DNA of 64,000 bases from Macrotis lagotis (GCF_037893015.1 NC_133658.1:426341890-426405889); one strand, 5' to 3'; numbered from the stretch's first letter, positions 10,736 to 23,029 are shown. Program-made: numbers and translations. The notes: a model not told the origin generated them from the sequence alone.

Positions 10736-10975
10736 TGACTGCTATTTGTTATTCAGTCATATCAGTAGCATCTGATTCTTCATGACCCCATTTGGATGTC
10801 TTTTTGGCAAAGATACTCAAGTGGTTTGCCATTTCCTTCTCCAGCTTATTTAACAGATCAGGAAACTGAAGTAAACAGGGTTAAGAGACTTGCCCAAGAT
10901 CATACAATTAGTAAATGTTTGAGACCAAATTTGAACTAAAGTCTACCTGATTTCTGGCCCAGGACTTTATTATTG
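10736..10975 (-). mobile_element. MAR1 (CORE-type) SINE
   Basis: Inverted copy: 'gttattcagtcatatcag', 'gaccccatttggatgtctttttggcaaagatactc', 'ggttaagagacttgcccaagatc', ending 'ctggcccaggac'. Confidence 0.88.
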
Positions 10976-11040
10976 CAATAGAAATGAATTTCCTAACTTA
11001 GTTGCAGAAATCTTCCCAGTAAGGAGAGCAAAATAGTTCT

Positions 11041-11630
11041 TTCTTGCACATCCAACTTCTGTATTGGTTATTATTATTATTATTTACAGCCCCATAGTAC
11101 TTTTCCTAAAGCACGGTTCTAACCATTTCACCAACTTACTAAATAAATTCTATTGCCTTATAGTATAAAAATATAAATTCCTCAATTTTGTAGATTTTTC
11201 TTCACAATCTGTTTCCAAGCTATACTTTTGACCTGACTATAAACATTACCAGTTTTAAACAGATCTTTTTAAATGTTCTTCACTCTTAATATTCCAATGC
11301 CTTTGTTGACTGTACCTGGGGGGAAGGGGGAATACCTCCATGCATAGAATGTTCTCCCTCCCTGTCTCTGCCTCTTGGATTCCTTTGTCTCATTTGAGAC
11401 TCAGATTAAATATCACCCTCTACAGGAAATTTTTCCTAAAATTCCTTCAACTTCTAGAGCTCTCATTCCTAAAACCATTGTGAATTTATTTTGTGTATAA
11501 TTATTTATGTATATATCAACCTTCTCTGAATATAAGCTGCTTAAAGCCAGTGTATATTTCATTTTGGGCTTTATATTCCTGGCATATTTTAAGCATTTAA
11601 AAAAACATTTATTGGTTGATTGAATCACTA
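11041..11630 (+). repeat. L2 LINE 3' region
   Basis: Typical L2 3' phrases appear in order: 'ttgagactcagattaaatatcaccctctacagg', 'ttattttgtgtataattatttatg', 'gaatataagctgcttaaagcc', 'attggttgattgaat'. Old and diverged; the first ~300 bases are the least certain. Confidence 0.7.
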
Positions 11631-12379
11631 CTACTCTTCATGAGATTGACCTATTATTTGAATCTTGTATTCACTGATAACCAAAAGCCCACCTGGTTTA
11701 TATTCTATATTTCCTGGATATAAATATCTCAGCATTATACAGTCTCTTTTTCCCACTCTTCTCTTCATTACCACAAAGTGTACATCTCAGGAGACTGCTG
11801 TGGGGAGACAATTTTTACCTTCTTGGTTTTCTCCTATAAATATGTGCATGACCTATTTTTATCTGCTTCTACCTCAGCTTCCTTTACTTTCATGGGATTA
11901 ATTCTCTAAGTGCCTGAGAAAAGAAAACAGATCTTTCCTGTAACAGGAAACTCCTGTTTGGGGCTGCTAGAAAGTCAGTGTGCACCCCAGGTTGTTCTGG
12001 GAATGAGATGCTATAGCCAGTTTTAAATCACTCTGGACACTGAGGCAGTTTTTATATAAACCCCAGAGATTTTGCCTTTACTGGCCTTGCTGAGTGGAAT
12101 AGTTATTACTTTGGTTAGCTTCTTGTGTAAAGCCATGGGCACCATTTCCTTCAGAGCTAAGGGACTCCACACAGACTTCGCTGCATTAGTATTCTCAACA
12201 TAAGCTCTTTGGAAGAAATGAGTTCCCCACAGATTGACTAATTGGAAATTAGATAGCTTTTGCTAAAAAAAAAAGTCTGGTAACTCTTAAAAACCAAGGA
12301 AAATATATTTTAATTTCTTATCAGGGGCTCTTTCTTAGGCCAAGAAATGAACACAACCATGTTATACATGTTTACTAAT
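11631..12379. other. Unassigned low-copy sequence
   Basis: No recognisable gene or repeat. The longest frames here show no known domain. Confidence 0.5.
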
Positions 12380-12560
12380 AACAGGTCTCATTTCTATAGT
12401 TCTTTAATCATAATAAGTCTATGAGGTGCATAGTACAAGGATTATTTACCCCATATTTAGAGATCAGGAGATTGAGTATTAGAGGGTTAATTTGCCCAGT
12501 TTCAGTGATCAAACTGGGAACTGAATTTATATATCTTATAATATCTAAGTTCCATGCACA
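12380..12560 (-). repeat. MIR-family SINE
   Basis: Inverted MIR order: 'tttctatagttctttaatcataataagtctatgaggtgc', 'agatcaggagattgag', 'aatttgcccagtttcagtg', 'aactgggaactgaattt'. Diverged. 12561-12814 holds nothing I recognise apart from a short G-run at 12580-12600. Confidence 0.6.
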
Positions 12561-12814
12561 ATAGATTGAACATAGGAAGCGGGGCGGGGGGGGGAGGGAA
12601 CTGAATGATAAAAGAACCCATTTGCTATATCTTCTTCTATTGGTTACTGGAAACACACATTGAACAGCTAAGCAAAAAAACAGTAGTCAGTTTGTTCTTA
12701 CTCAGCTATTGGGGAAGTATTGTTACAATCTGATGGTCAGTAGCAATAGTAAATTCCAAGCTGTTTCTGATCCATGGAAGGAGTTTAGGCATCAAAACCG
12801 AGTGAAGAGAAGAA

Positions 12815-13405
12815 TTTTAGAAACTCAGAACTGGAGGAGACATCAAAGGTCATCTAGTCCTGCCCATCCCTGAAGTATAAATCTATTCTTTAACATCAAT
12901 AATAAATGGTTTTTTGTTCCATTTGAATAGTTGTATGTTCAGCCCCTAGCATACAGGAAGGGATTAAAAATGCTTGATGATGAACTGATTCTAATCCTGG
13001 GGAACTCCCAGCTCTCAGAGAGCTCATTCCACATTTGGATAGTTCTTATTGTATGGAAATTTCACCCAAATTTCTCCTAACACTAAACTGAGATCTGCCT
13101 CACTGATACTTCTATCTTTCCAGCTTCTGAAGATAAGTAGTACATTGCTCATCTTTTTTTTTTCCATTAGACTATCTTTCAAATACTTAAGAAAAGCTAT
13201 TTTAACTCACCACCAATATTTTCTCTTTTAGATTAAACATTTTCAGTAGTTAGCCAATTCTTGTATGACATGGCTTCCAAGTCCCTGTTTGCTCACTTAT
13301 AGACATGGCTCCAGATTGACTTCATCTTTTCCAGAATGCAACATACATAATCACACACATTACTCCAAATATAACTAGACTAAGGCAATTTGCTCTCTTA
13401 ATGAA
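12815..13405 (-). repeat. Ancient L3/CR1 LINE fragment
   Basis: Inverted CR1-clade phrases in family order: 'ggtcatctagtcc', 'ggggaactcccagctctcagagagctcattccac', 'tttcaaatacttaagaaaagctat', 'ccaattcttgtatgacatggcttccaagtccct'. No open frame. Confidence 0.75.
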
Positions 13406-13734
13406 CCAAAACCTGGTCAAAACCAGAAGTCAGGAAAGACAATCACTAGAGGGTTGGTTAGGAAAGGGGCTGATAAATTGCAAAGCTGGTTCAGAACACT
13501 AGAATTATCAATCAGGGAGAGTGCCCAGAAATTCCACATTGTGTTAAGGATGAATCTGAGTCAAAATTGTGAGGTTAGCTTGGAGAGAGAGTTGGAGATG
13601 ATCATGAAGAATCATACATAGCCTTTGGCTCATAGAATTGAAGAATGAAAGTGAGAAGGAATCTTAGAGATTGTCTAGTTCTACTCCTTCATTTTATATA
13701 TGAGGTAAATATGAAGTCCAGCATAACATTCTTT

Positions 13735-14065
13735 AAAAATTGGTTTTGGCATGTTAACATTCAATTTTTCTTTAGTTTTTGCAAGGCAATGGGGTTAAGT
13801 GCCTTGCCCAAGGCCACACAGCTAGGTCATTATTAAGTGTCTGAGTCTGGATTTGAACTCAGGTACTCCTGACTCCAAGGCTGGTGCTTTATCCACTTCG
13901 CCACCTAGCTGCCCCCTTAACATTCAATTTTTACTAGACTGTTTGCTGCTGAGGGGAGGGGAGTGGGAGGGAAGGATGGTAGAAAATTGTGTAACATAAA
14001 CATGAAAGTGGATAAATGTTGAAAAACTTTCATAGCATGTAAATGGAAAAATAAAAAATGTTGAT
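13735..14065 (+). repeat. LINE 3'-UTR fragment split by a SINE
   Basis: 'ggcatgttaacattcaattttt' and, after the SINE, 'actagactgtttgctgctgagggg..gtagaaaattgtgtaac..tgttgaaaaact'. The same module recurs at 20370-20555, so it is a dispersed LINE 3' end of L1 type. Confidence 0.7.
13769..13919 (-). mobile_element. 150-bp marsupial SINE
   Basis: Inverted copy from 'ctttagtttttgcaaggcaatg' to 'gccacctagctgccccc'. A 15-bp direct repeat, ttaacattcaatttt, lies on both sides, which proves insertion into the LINE end. Confidence 0.95.
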
Positions 14066-14545
14066 CCCATAAAGTAAGAGTTTAATAAATGCCTGTTCAC
14101 TGATCCTTCAAAAGAGCATCTCAGAAGCTGAAAAGTAGATATTCATTCTCCAATATATGGTGGGGGAGAATTACATTCTTCTCCTCTGGTTTATTTAATG
14201 ATAAAGCAGAAAATGAATTGGCCACTATGAGGCTTTACTGTCTATGCTTTATATAAGCCATCAGTAGGGTTGATCCTGAACTCCCCTTACATATTTAAGG
14301 AAACTCCCCATACTCCAACAAGGAAGAGTGCTGTGGAAGAGAGGCCTAACCAGAGATGGAGATGGATAAATAGTGAAGACAATTTGTTTTATAATGTAGT
14401 TGGGAAGAAAATACAGAGAAACATTTCTAATATGTCTATGTTTATACTGACATTTATAAAACTGACTCAAGAAGACAAAGACACAAGTTCCTTTACTAGC
14501 TAGAAACTTCTTTCATCTGAAGAGCTATAATATTTATCTAACTGA
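14066..14545. other. Unassigned low-copy sequence
   Basis: No recognised repeat or coding signal. Two overlapping frames of about 70 codons on opposite strands near 14261-14503 have no known domain and look like chance. Confidence 0.5.
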
Positions 14546-14700
14546 GATTCATCATTCATTCTACAAATATTTACCAAGCAAGCTACAAAGTTTAAGAAAT
14601 ACATAATCTCTTGCTTCATGGGGCACAGTCTAATTTAGGGATAAAGATACAAACACAGAGTTGACTATGCATTTGATGGCAAATATATTAAAGATGTTTC
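14546..14700 (-). repeat. L2 LINE fragment (inverted)
   Basis: 'attctacaaatatttaccaagc' and 'catggggcacagtctaatttagggataaagatacaaac' follow the inverted L2 3' end pattern. Confidence 0.6.
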
Positions 14701-14744
14701 CCCCATCCTTCTTAATCCCTAACACCACTATCACAAAGTGTTTT

Positions 14745-15115
14745 GTGAGGTGCAAGGGATATACTTCCTTATATAGAAGTGATATCTGCCTTCATATAGA
14801 TCCAACTCATTGCTCCTAGTTATGATCTATGGGGACAAAGAGAAAAAAATACAAACCCTCTTTGAGATGATGGCCCTTTAAATTCTTAAAGGCACTGATC
14901 ATGACCTTTCATGACTTCTTCAAGGGAATAATCATAATTTCTTTTAATTACTATTAATATTGTATGATTTCCTATCCTTGTTGATTTTCCATCTCAATAG
15001 ATTTCCTGGGTGATTTCTATTGGTAATAAGCAGAGATACTGGCAAATTTTCCATTTTGGAGTTTGAACTCACCTGAACTTATTTTAAAATAATGCTTGCA
15101 TGTAGTTACCTAGTT
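14745..15115 (-). repeat. Ancient L3/CR1 LINE fragment
   Basis: 'ccaactcattgctcctagttatgatctatgggg' and 'gatggccctttaaattcttaaaggcactgatcatg' match the inverted CR1-clade order also seen at 49055-49400. Confidence 0.7.
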
Positions 15116-16434
15116 AGACCTCTGGGTGGCTCCATTTGCCCAAGGCATGAGAATCACTAGACTAGATGCTTCTTGCTGTAACAAAGGCAGCTGTAGAAAT
15201 ATCTTTATTCTTTACCTGGAAAGGCTACAAAAATTTAGAGCTTGTTTGAAAATTATACCAAACTTTGACCTGATATCATTAGACTCAGATTCTTTCATTT
15301 CCCTAAATCTCTGTGAATGGGAATTACTTTCTTGCCTAGAGTCAGGGAAATGACAATATTGCTCATATTTGTCTGGAGAATACAAAGAGGACTAGAAAAT
15401 GCAGACCCCTCCACTTTTGCCTTTTTCTCCCCACTCCCCAATAGGCTGATGATGGACTTGTGGTTTTAAAAGAACTTGTATAGTTTATCGAATCTAAGAT
15501 ATGGTGGTAGGGGGTGAAAAATAGCAATCACATTCTGAACAGGAAGCTGTTTAAGGAAATGGAACTCAAAATAGAATAGAACCCTAGAATTGAAAGATGT
15601 CATACACTGTCACTGCTTGAAAGAACCTTGGGATTACAGAATCATAGGGTTTTTTTTCTTTTAAAGGAGTTTTTTTGGTAACTTGTTTTTATATTATATT
15701 TATTTCTGAAAACTCTTCTACTTGCTTTGCAACAAAGAATTTTTTTAAAAAGGGGAAAAGATAATTTAGTGAAGCAGAAATAGCATATACACACATATAT
15801 ATGCATATGCACAAACATATACATATCTACTTTCATGGATATATGTACATATATATCATTTGAATCTGACAATATAAATTGATGGTTTATCAGAAGTGTC
15901 TCCCAACTTTGCCAAAAAAATGAAGGAACTATATGTTCATTACAACTTTATATTTTCTCTAGAGCCAAATAGACATTATAATTTATACAGAGTTCAAGTT
16001 TGTTGTATATAGTTTTCTTTCCCTTTACATTGTTATGGTAATTGTATATATTTTTCTTGAGAAGTCTACCATTTCCAAGATGGAAAGATATTGCAGATGA
16101 TTTAGTCTAACTCTTCTTAATTTTACATGTTGCCCATGATCCAAGGGGTTGTCCCTCTCCCGCAGAAGAATCTGGCACTCAATTCAAATTGGTCCCTTTC
16201 AGTCCCACCTTTCAGTCCCTTTCAGTCAGACCTCAGAAAGAAGAGGACAAACTTTGTCTTGCATTCTTTGCTTCTTTATGCTCCCAAGTGAGGGTTCTGG
16301 GGAAAATATGATGAGGTATGGTTCATATCTGTGGTCTACCTGAAAGGAATTAACATAGTCTCTTCAAGTTACTCAATATTATGATAAGTAGATATTGGCT
16401 ATAGGGATAACAACAACAACAAAAGTACCAACAA
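15116..16434. other. Unassigned sequence
   Basis: No gene or clear repeat. 15780-15860 is a degenerate TA/CA-rich stretch (tatacacacatatatatgca). Frames of 60-76 codons here have no domain I can name. Confidence 0.5.
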
Positions 16435-16720
16435 CAACATTTATATTGTGTTTTGAATTTTGTAAAGATCTTTATATATTTTATCTCATTTATCCTTACC
16501 TTTGTATAAGGCATTTCTAGGTGAGAAATCTCTTCCAATGCAGATCATCATCAACTCAGTTATTAATAATCTTAAGAGAGTTGCTTAGAATACTGAGAAA
16601 TTAGATGATTTGCCTAAGGTCACACAGCCAGAGTGTTATGTGGCAGAATTTGAACCCATATTTTTCCAGTTTGAAAATCAGTACTCAATTGGCTATGTCA
16701 TGTTGTTTCATATAAGGTAT
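16435..16720 (-). repeat. MIR-family SINE (long form)
   Basis: 'attttgtaaagatctttatatattttatctcatttatcc', then 'gatgatttgcctaaggtcacacagcc', then 'gcagaatttgaaccc' is the inverted order of the MIR type common in marsupials. Confidence 0.65.
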
Positions 16721-17384
16721 GGTATGATAATGTCTTTGATTTCAAAGTTTAAAACACAAAACACTCATCAGAGAAAAAAGACAGATCTGAGGTAAATATG
16801 AAATGTCTATTCGGTAGCTCTGCAAGTCTCCTGAAATTCATTCATGCTTCCCAGGAGAGAGTATGTAATAAGAATAATTGGTGATGATTTATATTTCACT
16901 TATTGATCATCTTCCTGGTTGTGATTGCCAAGAATGGACACAATGATATAAGTACCTCACGTTCCCATAACTTATATCTTTGACCCTAAGCCTCTCAAGC
17001 TCATTAGGTAGCTGTGAAGACTGGTAAATATCCATCTTAGGATCCCTCTTCAGTCACCTGTGCTTAGGGACAGGAATATAAAGCAAAATAACACACTTGG
17101 GGAAATGGAGTTTCAGAATTATGTTCCATCTGCCATGTCCTTATAGTCAATATAACTGCATCTGGGAAGGGTAGAGAAATATCTTCCTCACCCTGTCAAG
17201 AATCCCAAGGGAAAACTGATAGATGATGAAAAGAAAGACTTACTTGGTGGATAGCTCTTCCTTCTCATTTATACATTCCTTTGCTACACATCCCTCCCCC
17301 ATTCTTTGTCATAGGTACAGGGTCAGCAAGGAGATGTTTCTTTTGCAAGTCTATTAGCTTTTGTATTCCACTCATAGTAGATAG
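16721..17384. other. Unassigned low-copy sequence
   Basis: Nothing recognised in about 660 bases. Confidence 0.5.
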
Positions 17385-17585
17385 GGACCAGGTACATACT
17401 CATGAGGGTTTTAATTTTGGGTCCATAATTTTTTCTAAAAAATATTTTGATGATAGCATTTTAATTAGAATCTATGTATTTTTTTCCTTATGCATTTAAA
17501 AGTGTTATTCTGAGAAAGGGTGCATGGGTTTGTATAGAGTACCAAAAGGGTTTGTGATACAAAAAGGGTTAAGAATTCCTGCTTG
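17385..17585 (+). mobile_element. MER5-like hAT DNA transposon (non-autonomous)
   Basis: 'tttttctaaaaaatattttgatgatagcatttt', then 'attctgagaaagggtgcatgggtt', then 'ccaaaagggtttgtgatacaaaaagggttaagaattcctg' follow the order of MER5/Charlie elements, which end in a ggttaagaaccactg terminal repeat. This is the only DNA transposon I can identify in the window. Confidence 0.65.
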
Positions 17586-17690
17586 AGGAAATAACTAGAG
17601 AAAATTGTTTTTTCTGATGGATTAGTCAGTTTTGTTAAATAAATTTAGTTCAGTTAAGTTCAAGGCTCCCCTAATCTCTCTTAATTCTAA

Positions 17691-17885
17691 TACTTTCTCT
17701 CTGCTAATGTTCTATATATAGTTTGCTTTTTAAAAAATAAATTTGTTTACATATTGTCTCCTACATTAGATGGTGAGCTTCTTAAGGGCAGATACTGTCT
17801 TTTGCCTCTTTTTGTATTCCCAGAACTTAGTATAGTGTCCTGTACATAGGTGTTGCTTAAAAACTGCTTCTTGATTGGATGGTTT
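17691..17885 (+). repeat. L2 LINE 3' end
   Basis: 'acattagatggtgagcttcttaagggcagatactgtct', 'gtattcccagaacttagtatagtgtcctgtacatagg' and 'cttgattggatgg' are the classic L2 3' UTR order. Confidence 0.75.
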
Positions 17886-18662
17886 TTGGTAAACTGACAG
17901 ATGCTTACCTAAAATGACTTATTAAATTATATTTCTCCCTTTACAATCCTTGTGGAGAGTAAAAAGTTAGTGAAGTAGTTTTTTGATACAGTGTACAGTC
18001 CAATTTAATATTTATTTGCAACTTTCTGACAACCTTTGCACCTAATCCAATTTGTGTTAGAATCCTATTCTGGAAATTTATTCTGGTTTTGTGCTAGGGT
18101 TTCTGATATGAATATGACACAGAAGGATATCGACACCTCTACAACTCCCATAATTAATTGCTTTGCATGATTAACACTGATGATGCTGTAAGTAACCAGA
18201 ACTTGTAATTCTATTTCTTGTGTGCAAGAGTGTGCTAGAATGACCATGTGAGTATGAAATTATCTGATAAGCTCTTCTATACATAGGAATCTTCACCTTC
18301 ACCATCATGGATTTTTAGTTTTCTACCCTCTGGTAACTTCCAAAATTTTCTACTGGGAATTCAAACACTCACCTTTCCTTCTCACCTTCACAAATTCTTT
18401 GCTCTCATGTCAACTCTCGGAGTGCTCCCGATATCCACACTTACTTGCATAGTTTCTCTACCCAGACACAAAAAGGTAGATCTCAACTTTCTCAAAGCCA
18501 CATAGAACAGAAATCTTGCTACTTTCTGGTGCTCCTTAATATTCCTTGAATATTACATTCTCATCCTTCTGGTATTTGAGCTATCTCTGCAAAATTGGGA
18601 AGTAAGAAGGAACTACAGAAAGAGTAGCACCTGTAACTAAACTTCCCATGAATATTCCAATC
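17886..18662. other. Unassigned low-copy sequence
   Basis: No recognised repeat or gene in about 780 bases. Confidence 0.5.
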
Positions 18663-18828
18663 TCCTTATGATTTCTCTCTAGTCACATTCAATTTGAATC
18701 AATGTATATCATGGGAACAATGTAAAGACTGGCAAATTGCCTTCTGTGGGAGGCTGGGGTGAGGGAAGTAAGATTAGGGGAAAAATTGTAAAACTCAAAA
18801 TAAATAAAATCTTTATAATAAAACAAAA
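18663..18828 (+). mobile_element. Very short 5'-truncated L1 insertion
   Basis: Only the last ~165 bases of an L1 3' UTR: 'caatttgaatcaatgtatatcatgggaacaatgtaaagact', 'gccttctgtgggaggctgggg', 'aataaataaaatctttataataaaac'. Flanked by ttccaatctcctta and tttcaatctcctca, a decayed target duplication. Confidence 0.88.
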
Positions 18829-19080
18829 AAATTTCAATCTCCTCACATGTAGGTATTTGAAACAATCTAACACATAGAGAGATTCAGGATAGGTCATATA
18901 GCAAGAATAGTTGACAACCGATGGAGTTTATGTCTTGGGTCTACCAAATGAGAGACAAAGACTTGGCAGAATGAGAGCACAGTTATTCAAACAACTAAAA
19001 GATACATTTCTAATATTCAGAGGTTCTGTATTCTACTGTAGCAATGACAGGTTATTCTAATGACTTAATTTATTGATTAA

Positions 19081-19215
19081 TAAAGGCAACATGATTCAAT
19101 GGGAGAGTGTTGTTTTTGATATCAGAGACCCTGGTTTTGTTACTTCCCCCTTGTGAAACTTGAGCAAATCATTTAACCTCTCTGGCTCATAGTTTTCTTA
19201 TTTGTAAAATGGGAA
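19081..19215 (+). repeat. MIR SINE
   Basis: 'acatgattcaatgggagagtg', 'cttgagcaaatcatttaacctctctggc' and 'cttatttgtaaaatggg' follow MIR order. Confidence 0.7.
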
Positions 19216-20369
19216 AAAATACTTCTGTTGTCTGGGGCATAGAATAGTGCCTTCACTCACACTGTCTGGGTTGGCTCATTCATCCCAATCTTTAATCACT
19301 CTGGGCAGATCTGGGATGCTTAGAGAAAGGCCAACACTGTATGTGGTACCTCTGTCTCAGAATTCCTGGGAGTGAGAGTGGAGCATGATGGATACTCCCA
19401 CTACTTTATGGTAGTTCTTAAGCCCCAACTGGTATGCTTCCATTTACCCAATATCATTAACTCCAATATTAGTAAATCAAACATAAATGTTTTAATAAAT
19501 AATAAGGCAAAAGCAACAATAAACTTTTACTCAAGAGAGGTAAAAAACAGAAATAATTAAACACCAGAGTCCAGTTATATCTGTGGGGCATATTCTTCTG
19601 TCAATGAAAGCAGTATCCATGGAAAACAGTGAGAACACACTCATAGAAACTTAGCAGGGATATATAGGAATGGGAAAATTATTTTCCCCTTAGACAACTC
19701 AGACTGGATGACAGATCTTGTTTGCTTCTGGAATAGTCTATCACATGAAGCTATTTCTTTGGAAGCTACTCATCTTTTAAGTCCTCACCATTCTCCTATT
19801 GGGAAGAGTCACATCTTTTCTTATCTTAAGTCAATGAAATAATGATAAGTTCTTTTCATTCCCAGCTACCTTCAGGGGACTGAAAAAATATTCTGCTCTT
19901 TCAGTGACTTAAAGTTAACTTAAGCAAGATGACTATTAATCTCCTTGGATCCTCAAATAGCAAGAGATTTGATTTTGTTCAATCAACTCTGAGACTCTTC
20001 ATACAGAAAAGTACCAGCAAAATAGGTGCAAAGGCTATCTTCTTCCCCGGGTTTCTTCCTTTCACACCAGAGAGTGAATTAGAAGGCAATGCAAGAATCC
20101 CTAAAAAGTGTTCTTTATTTTAGCTTTAGATGCCTTTTGGGAACAATCCTATAGCTCTTCACTTAGGCAGCAAGATTTAGCTCCTTTCAAATGAACTTCC
20201 TGTAGTCACTCAAGTCTTCATCCAACCTATCAGCAAAGACTGTTTTGCCTCTCTTCCATACAGGAAATTCTTAGCAAAGTAGCTGAAGAATAAATTATGT
20301 CAGTTAAAAGCCTTCTGGGTTTTCTATCTCTAGCTTCTTGTGATTCTGTGTGACCTTGGGCAATATGTA
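19216..20369. other. Unassigned sequence (possible decayed LTR element)
   Basis: About 1.15 kb with no recognised SINE/LINE and no convincing ORF. It might be remains of an LTR element, but I see no paired LTR, primer site or terminal TG..CA and do not claim it. Confidence 0.35.
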
Positions 20370-20555
20370 AATATGTTAAAAACACAAATGTACAAGTACA
20401 ACTTTACCAGACTGCTTGCTGCTAAGTTGAGTGGGTAGAGGAGGAAGGGTAGTAGAAAATTGTGTAACTCATAAACTTGCTAGTGCATGAATGTTGAAAA
20501 ACTACCATAGTAAGTAATTGAAAAAATCAAATAAAATTTCAATTAAAAATAAGGG
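20370..20555 (+). repeat. LINE 3'-UTR fragment
   Basis: 'accagactgcttgctgctaagttgagtggg', 'gtagaaaattgtgtaactcataaac' and 'atgttgaaaaact' match 13925-14040. 20556-21060 holds nothing recognised. Confidence 0.7.
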
Positions 20556-21060
20556 GGAATCTGTCCTTTGGTTAGGTTTGAACCAAGCAGCAGCCTTATG
20601 TCATCTTCCCAGGGACAGCAAACAATTATTTGATTTATAATTTTCTCAGTTATAAACTTCAAAACTCTAAAAGCAATTGTATGGTCCATAATTCCCTGAA
20701 GCTCTCTTTACCTCATTTATCTTTCTGTCTTAAAACAAAACTTCATATACATTCATCTGAGGTGCAGTTCTCTATCTAGTCCTCAGAATAGTCAGTGACT
20801 TTTCAACATTTTATCTGAGACTGTTCTTTTCACAAGTTGATCTTACCAGTTGAATTTAAATGAATGTTCTTTGTCTGCCTTTTTTCAGTCACTAAACAGC
20901 TAATATGCTTTTGCCATCCATCTCACAGGAATGTAATGAGATCACCAATGTAAAGTTACCAGGTTCTTACCAAACATGATTTTGTAACCATTTCTTGATT
21001 CAAGGGAACAATAGAACTCTAGAGTTATGACCTTATGAATGAATAAAAAATGATTTGGAA

Positions 21061-21200
21061 ATTTCTTAATTTACAAAACATTTTCAGATTCGATCCCATT
21101 TCATTTTCACATCAACCTTGTTCAGCAGGCAAGAAATGCATCATTTCAATTCTTTTTTTATAACATATAGAGAAATTGAACACCAGACCATACATGATCA
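21061..21200 (-). repeat. Weak MIR-like SINE
   Basis: 'aatttacaaaacattttcagattcgatcccatttcattttcacatcaacc' resembles the inverted MIR 3' half. Low certainty. 21201-21750 has no recognised feature. Confidence 0.4.
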
Positions 21201-21749
21201 ATCTCATATGAGACTCAGTATTAAGGACTGGTCCTTCAATTTTGTCTCCTGTATCAGGGCCTTCTCCTTCAGAGAGATGGATCTCTCAAATCCTTGGAAC
21301 TTTTTAGAGTAGTGGGAAATAATGTAGTCACATCTGGATAAGCATCTCTTGGCTGAATAATGTAATATTACTTGTTCTGGAAACACTATTCAGGTTGACT
21401 AATTAGGAAAAAACACACAACCAGAGAGAAATATGCCTGCCTAATTGCATGGTTTACTATAAAATACTAAATTTTTCCTCTTCTAAGCAAGTGCTAGAAC
21501 AAAATTCCAGCAACTGAATTTCTACTGAGGAATAGCTCACAGATGTTTAGGAAAATAAAAGTAAGAGAACATAAGAATAAATACCAAGGATTTATACTGG
21601 AAACACCTCCCCTGCCTGACTCTGTCTTGATAAGCAGGAGGGAAGTAAAAGAGGCAGATATAAAAACTGGGAAGTTTTCCAATTTCTGTGTTAACTAAAA
21701 TTTTTCTTATCATAGGCTGAATTAAGCATCATGAAAAAGCAATTTAGTA

Positions 21750-21751
<2 letters not shown>

Positions 21752-21795
<44 letters not shown>
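21752..21795. repeat. (GT)n microsatellite
   Basis: About 22 uninterrupted GT units, 85 bases from an equally long TA array. Confidence 0.97.
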
Positions 21796-21798
<3 letters not shown>

Positions 21799-21879
21799 CA
21801 CCAGAAATCCAAAATATATGGCATATTGGTCAGTGGTTGAATGGACTCCCCAAGACACATGATGCATGCTTTCAGGTTG

Positions 21880-21880
<1 letters not shown>

Positions 21881-21932
<52 letters not shown>
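21881..21932. repeat. (TA)n microsatellite
   Basis: 26 uninterrupted TA units: fully self-complementary and able to extrude as a cruciform. Confidence 0.97.
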
Positions 21933-21941
<9 letters not shown>

Positions 21942-21942
21942 A

Positions 21943-22110
21943 TAAATTCAGCCTGAAGCAATTTTAAAGAAATATCAATGGGTAGCAATGGCTTCTTACT
22001 CTGCCATGTCTCTGCATCCAGTGATTTCTACTGAATAACTAAAAATTTCGTAGCTAGATTTTCATTCTCTGACATAAAAAAGCAGTATGAATGATGGATT
22101 GCTCATTTAA
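21943..22110 (+). repeat. 168-bp direct duplication, copy A
   Basis: Starts taaattcagcctgaagca and ends ttgctcatttaa. Over its full length it matches 24496-24663 with roughly a dozen differences. Neighbouring sequence on both sides differs. It is not a SINE, LINE or LTR I recognise. Confidence 0.93.
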
Positions 22111-22129
22111 AAAAGTGAAGCCATTAATT

Positions 22130-22330
22130 TATTTATTCATCAAAATTCAAGTGTCTACCTAATATTCATTGTACTGTTTTGAGTGTGGGGGAGAAGACAA
22201 GGTAAATAAGAAATTGATATCTTTTTCATCAAAGAGTTTGAAATCTGATAGGGACAAGTTTGCAATAAATATAATACAACTAAGAGTAAGTGACCATAAG
22301 TCATATCAAATGTCATGATGGTCAATGAGA
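22130..22330 (-). repeat. L2 LINE fragment (inverted)
   Basis: 'caagtgtctacctaatattcattgtactgttttgagtg', 'catcaaagagtttgaaatctgatagggacaag' follow the inverted L2 end. Confidence 0.6.
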
Positions 22331-22334
22331 GTTT

Positions 22335-22470
22335 TAAATTTGGAAGAGAGACCTTAGATATCTCAAAGTCCAGTTCTTCATTTTATGGGGAAGAAAAATA
22401 AGGGTCCAGTGACTTGTTCAAAGTGACACAGGTTGAATCTTGAATGCAGGTCCTTTTCATCCAAATCCAG
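22335..22470 (-). repeat. MIR-like SINE
   Basis: 'gaccttagatatctcaaagtccagttcttcattttatggggaag' then 'ccagtgacttgttcaaagtgacac'. Diverged inverted SINE. 22471-22975 has no recognised feature. Confidence 0.5.
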
Positions 22471-22975
22471 TGTCAAAATGTTATTAGAAAGGGGAGATTA
22501 CTTTCACCTTGAGGCTAGAGGGTGGAGAAAGTCTTTATGGAAGAGAGAACAATTACTGTGTTTGGTACAAGTGGAGGTGGGAAGAGATTTTTCTGGACTG
22601 CATCTGTCATGAAATGCTTCCAGGAACCAGTGAGATTTCTATGCTGCTCAAAGACATCTGCTTCTGGGGATAAGGAAGAATAAAGATACTGGGGAAAGAA
22701 ATGAGATGTCTTTGTGGGGCAAACCTTGACAGAGGAGGACTTTGTTATCTTCATCCTTGAAGTCTCCTGGGTGCAGAAAGAGGAGTCAAATTCTAGTTTG
22801 AGAGTAGGCAGAAATGAGATAGATAGGAGCTAGGGAAAAGCACAACCTCATTAGTGCTTCACATTCTATACCTTGGGGCAAAATTTCAGTGACTTCTCTT
22901 TGGTTAGGGTCTGATCTCTGGGCAGGATCTCAAAAAGGGAAAAACAGACTTCAATACATGTGGTGGTGGTGATGG

Positions 22976-23019
<44 letters not shown>

Positions 23020-23029
23020 ATGTGTGTGT
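22976..23029. repeat. (GT)n microsatellite
   Basis: About 26 GT units with one interruption (gca), preceded by a short GGT run. Confidence 0.97.

Noticed and set aside
15126-15353. 75-codon plus-strand frame (MAPFAQGMRITRLDAS..) as a small gene
   Set aside because: No domain, no conserved context, no splice or promoter support; the length is within chance in AT-rich DNA.
21744-21935. Frame of alternating Tyr-Ile and Thr-His
   Set aside because: It is a translation of the TA and GT microsatellites only.
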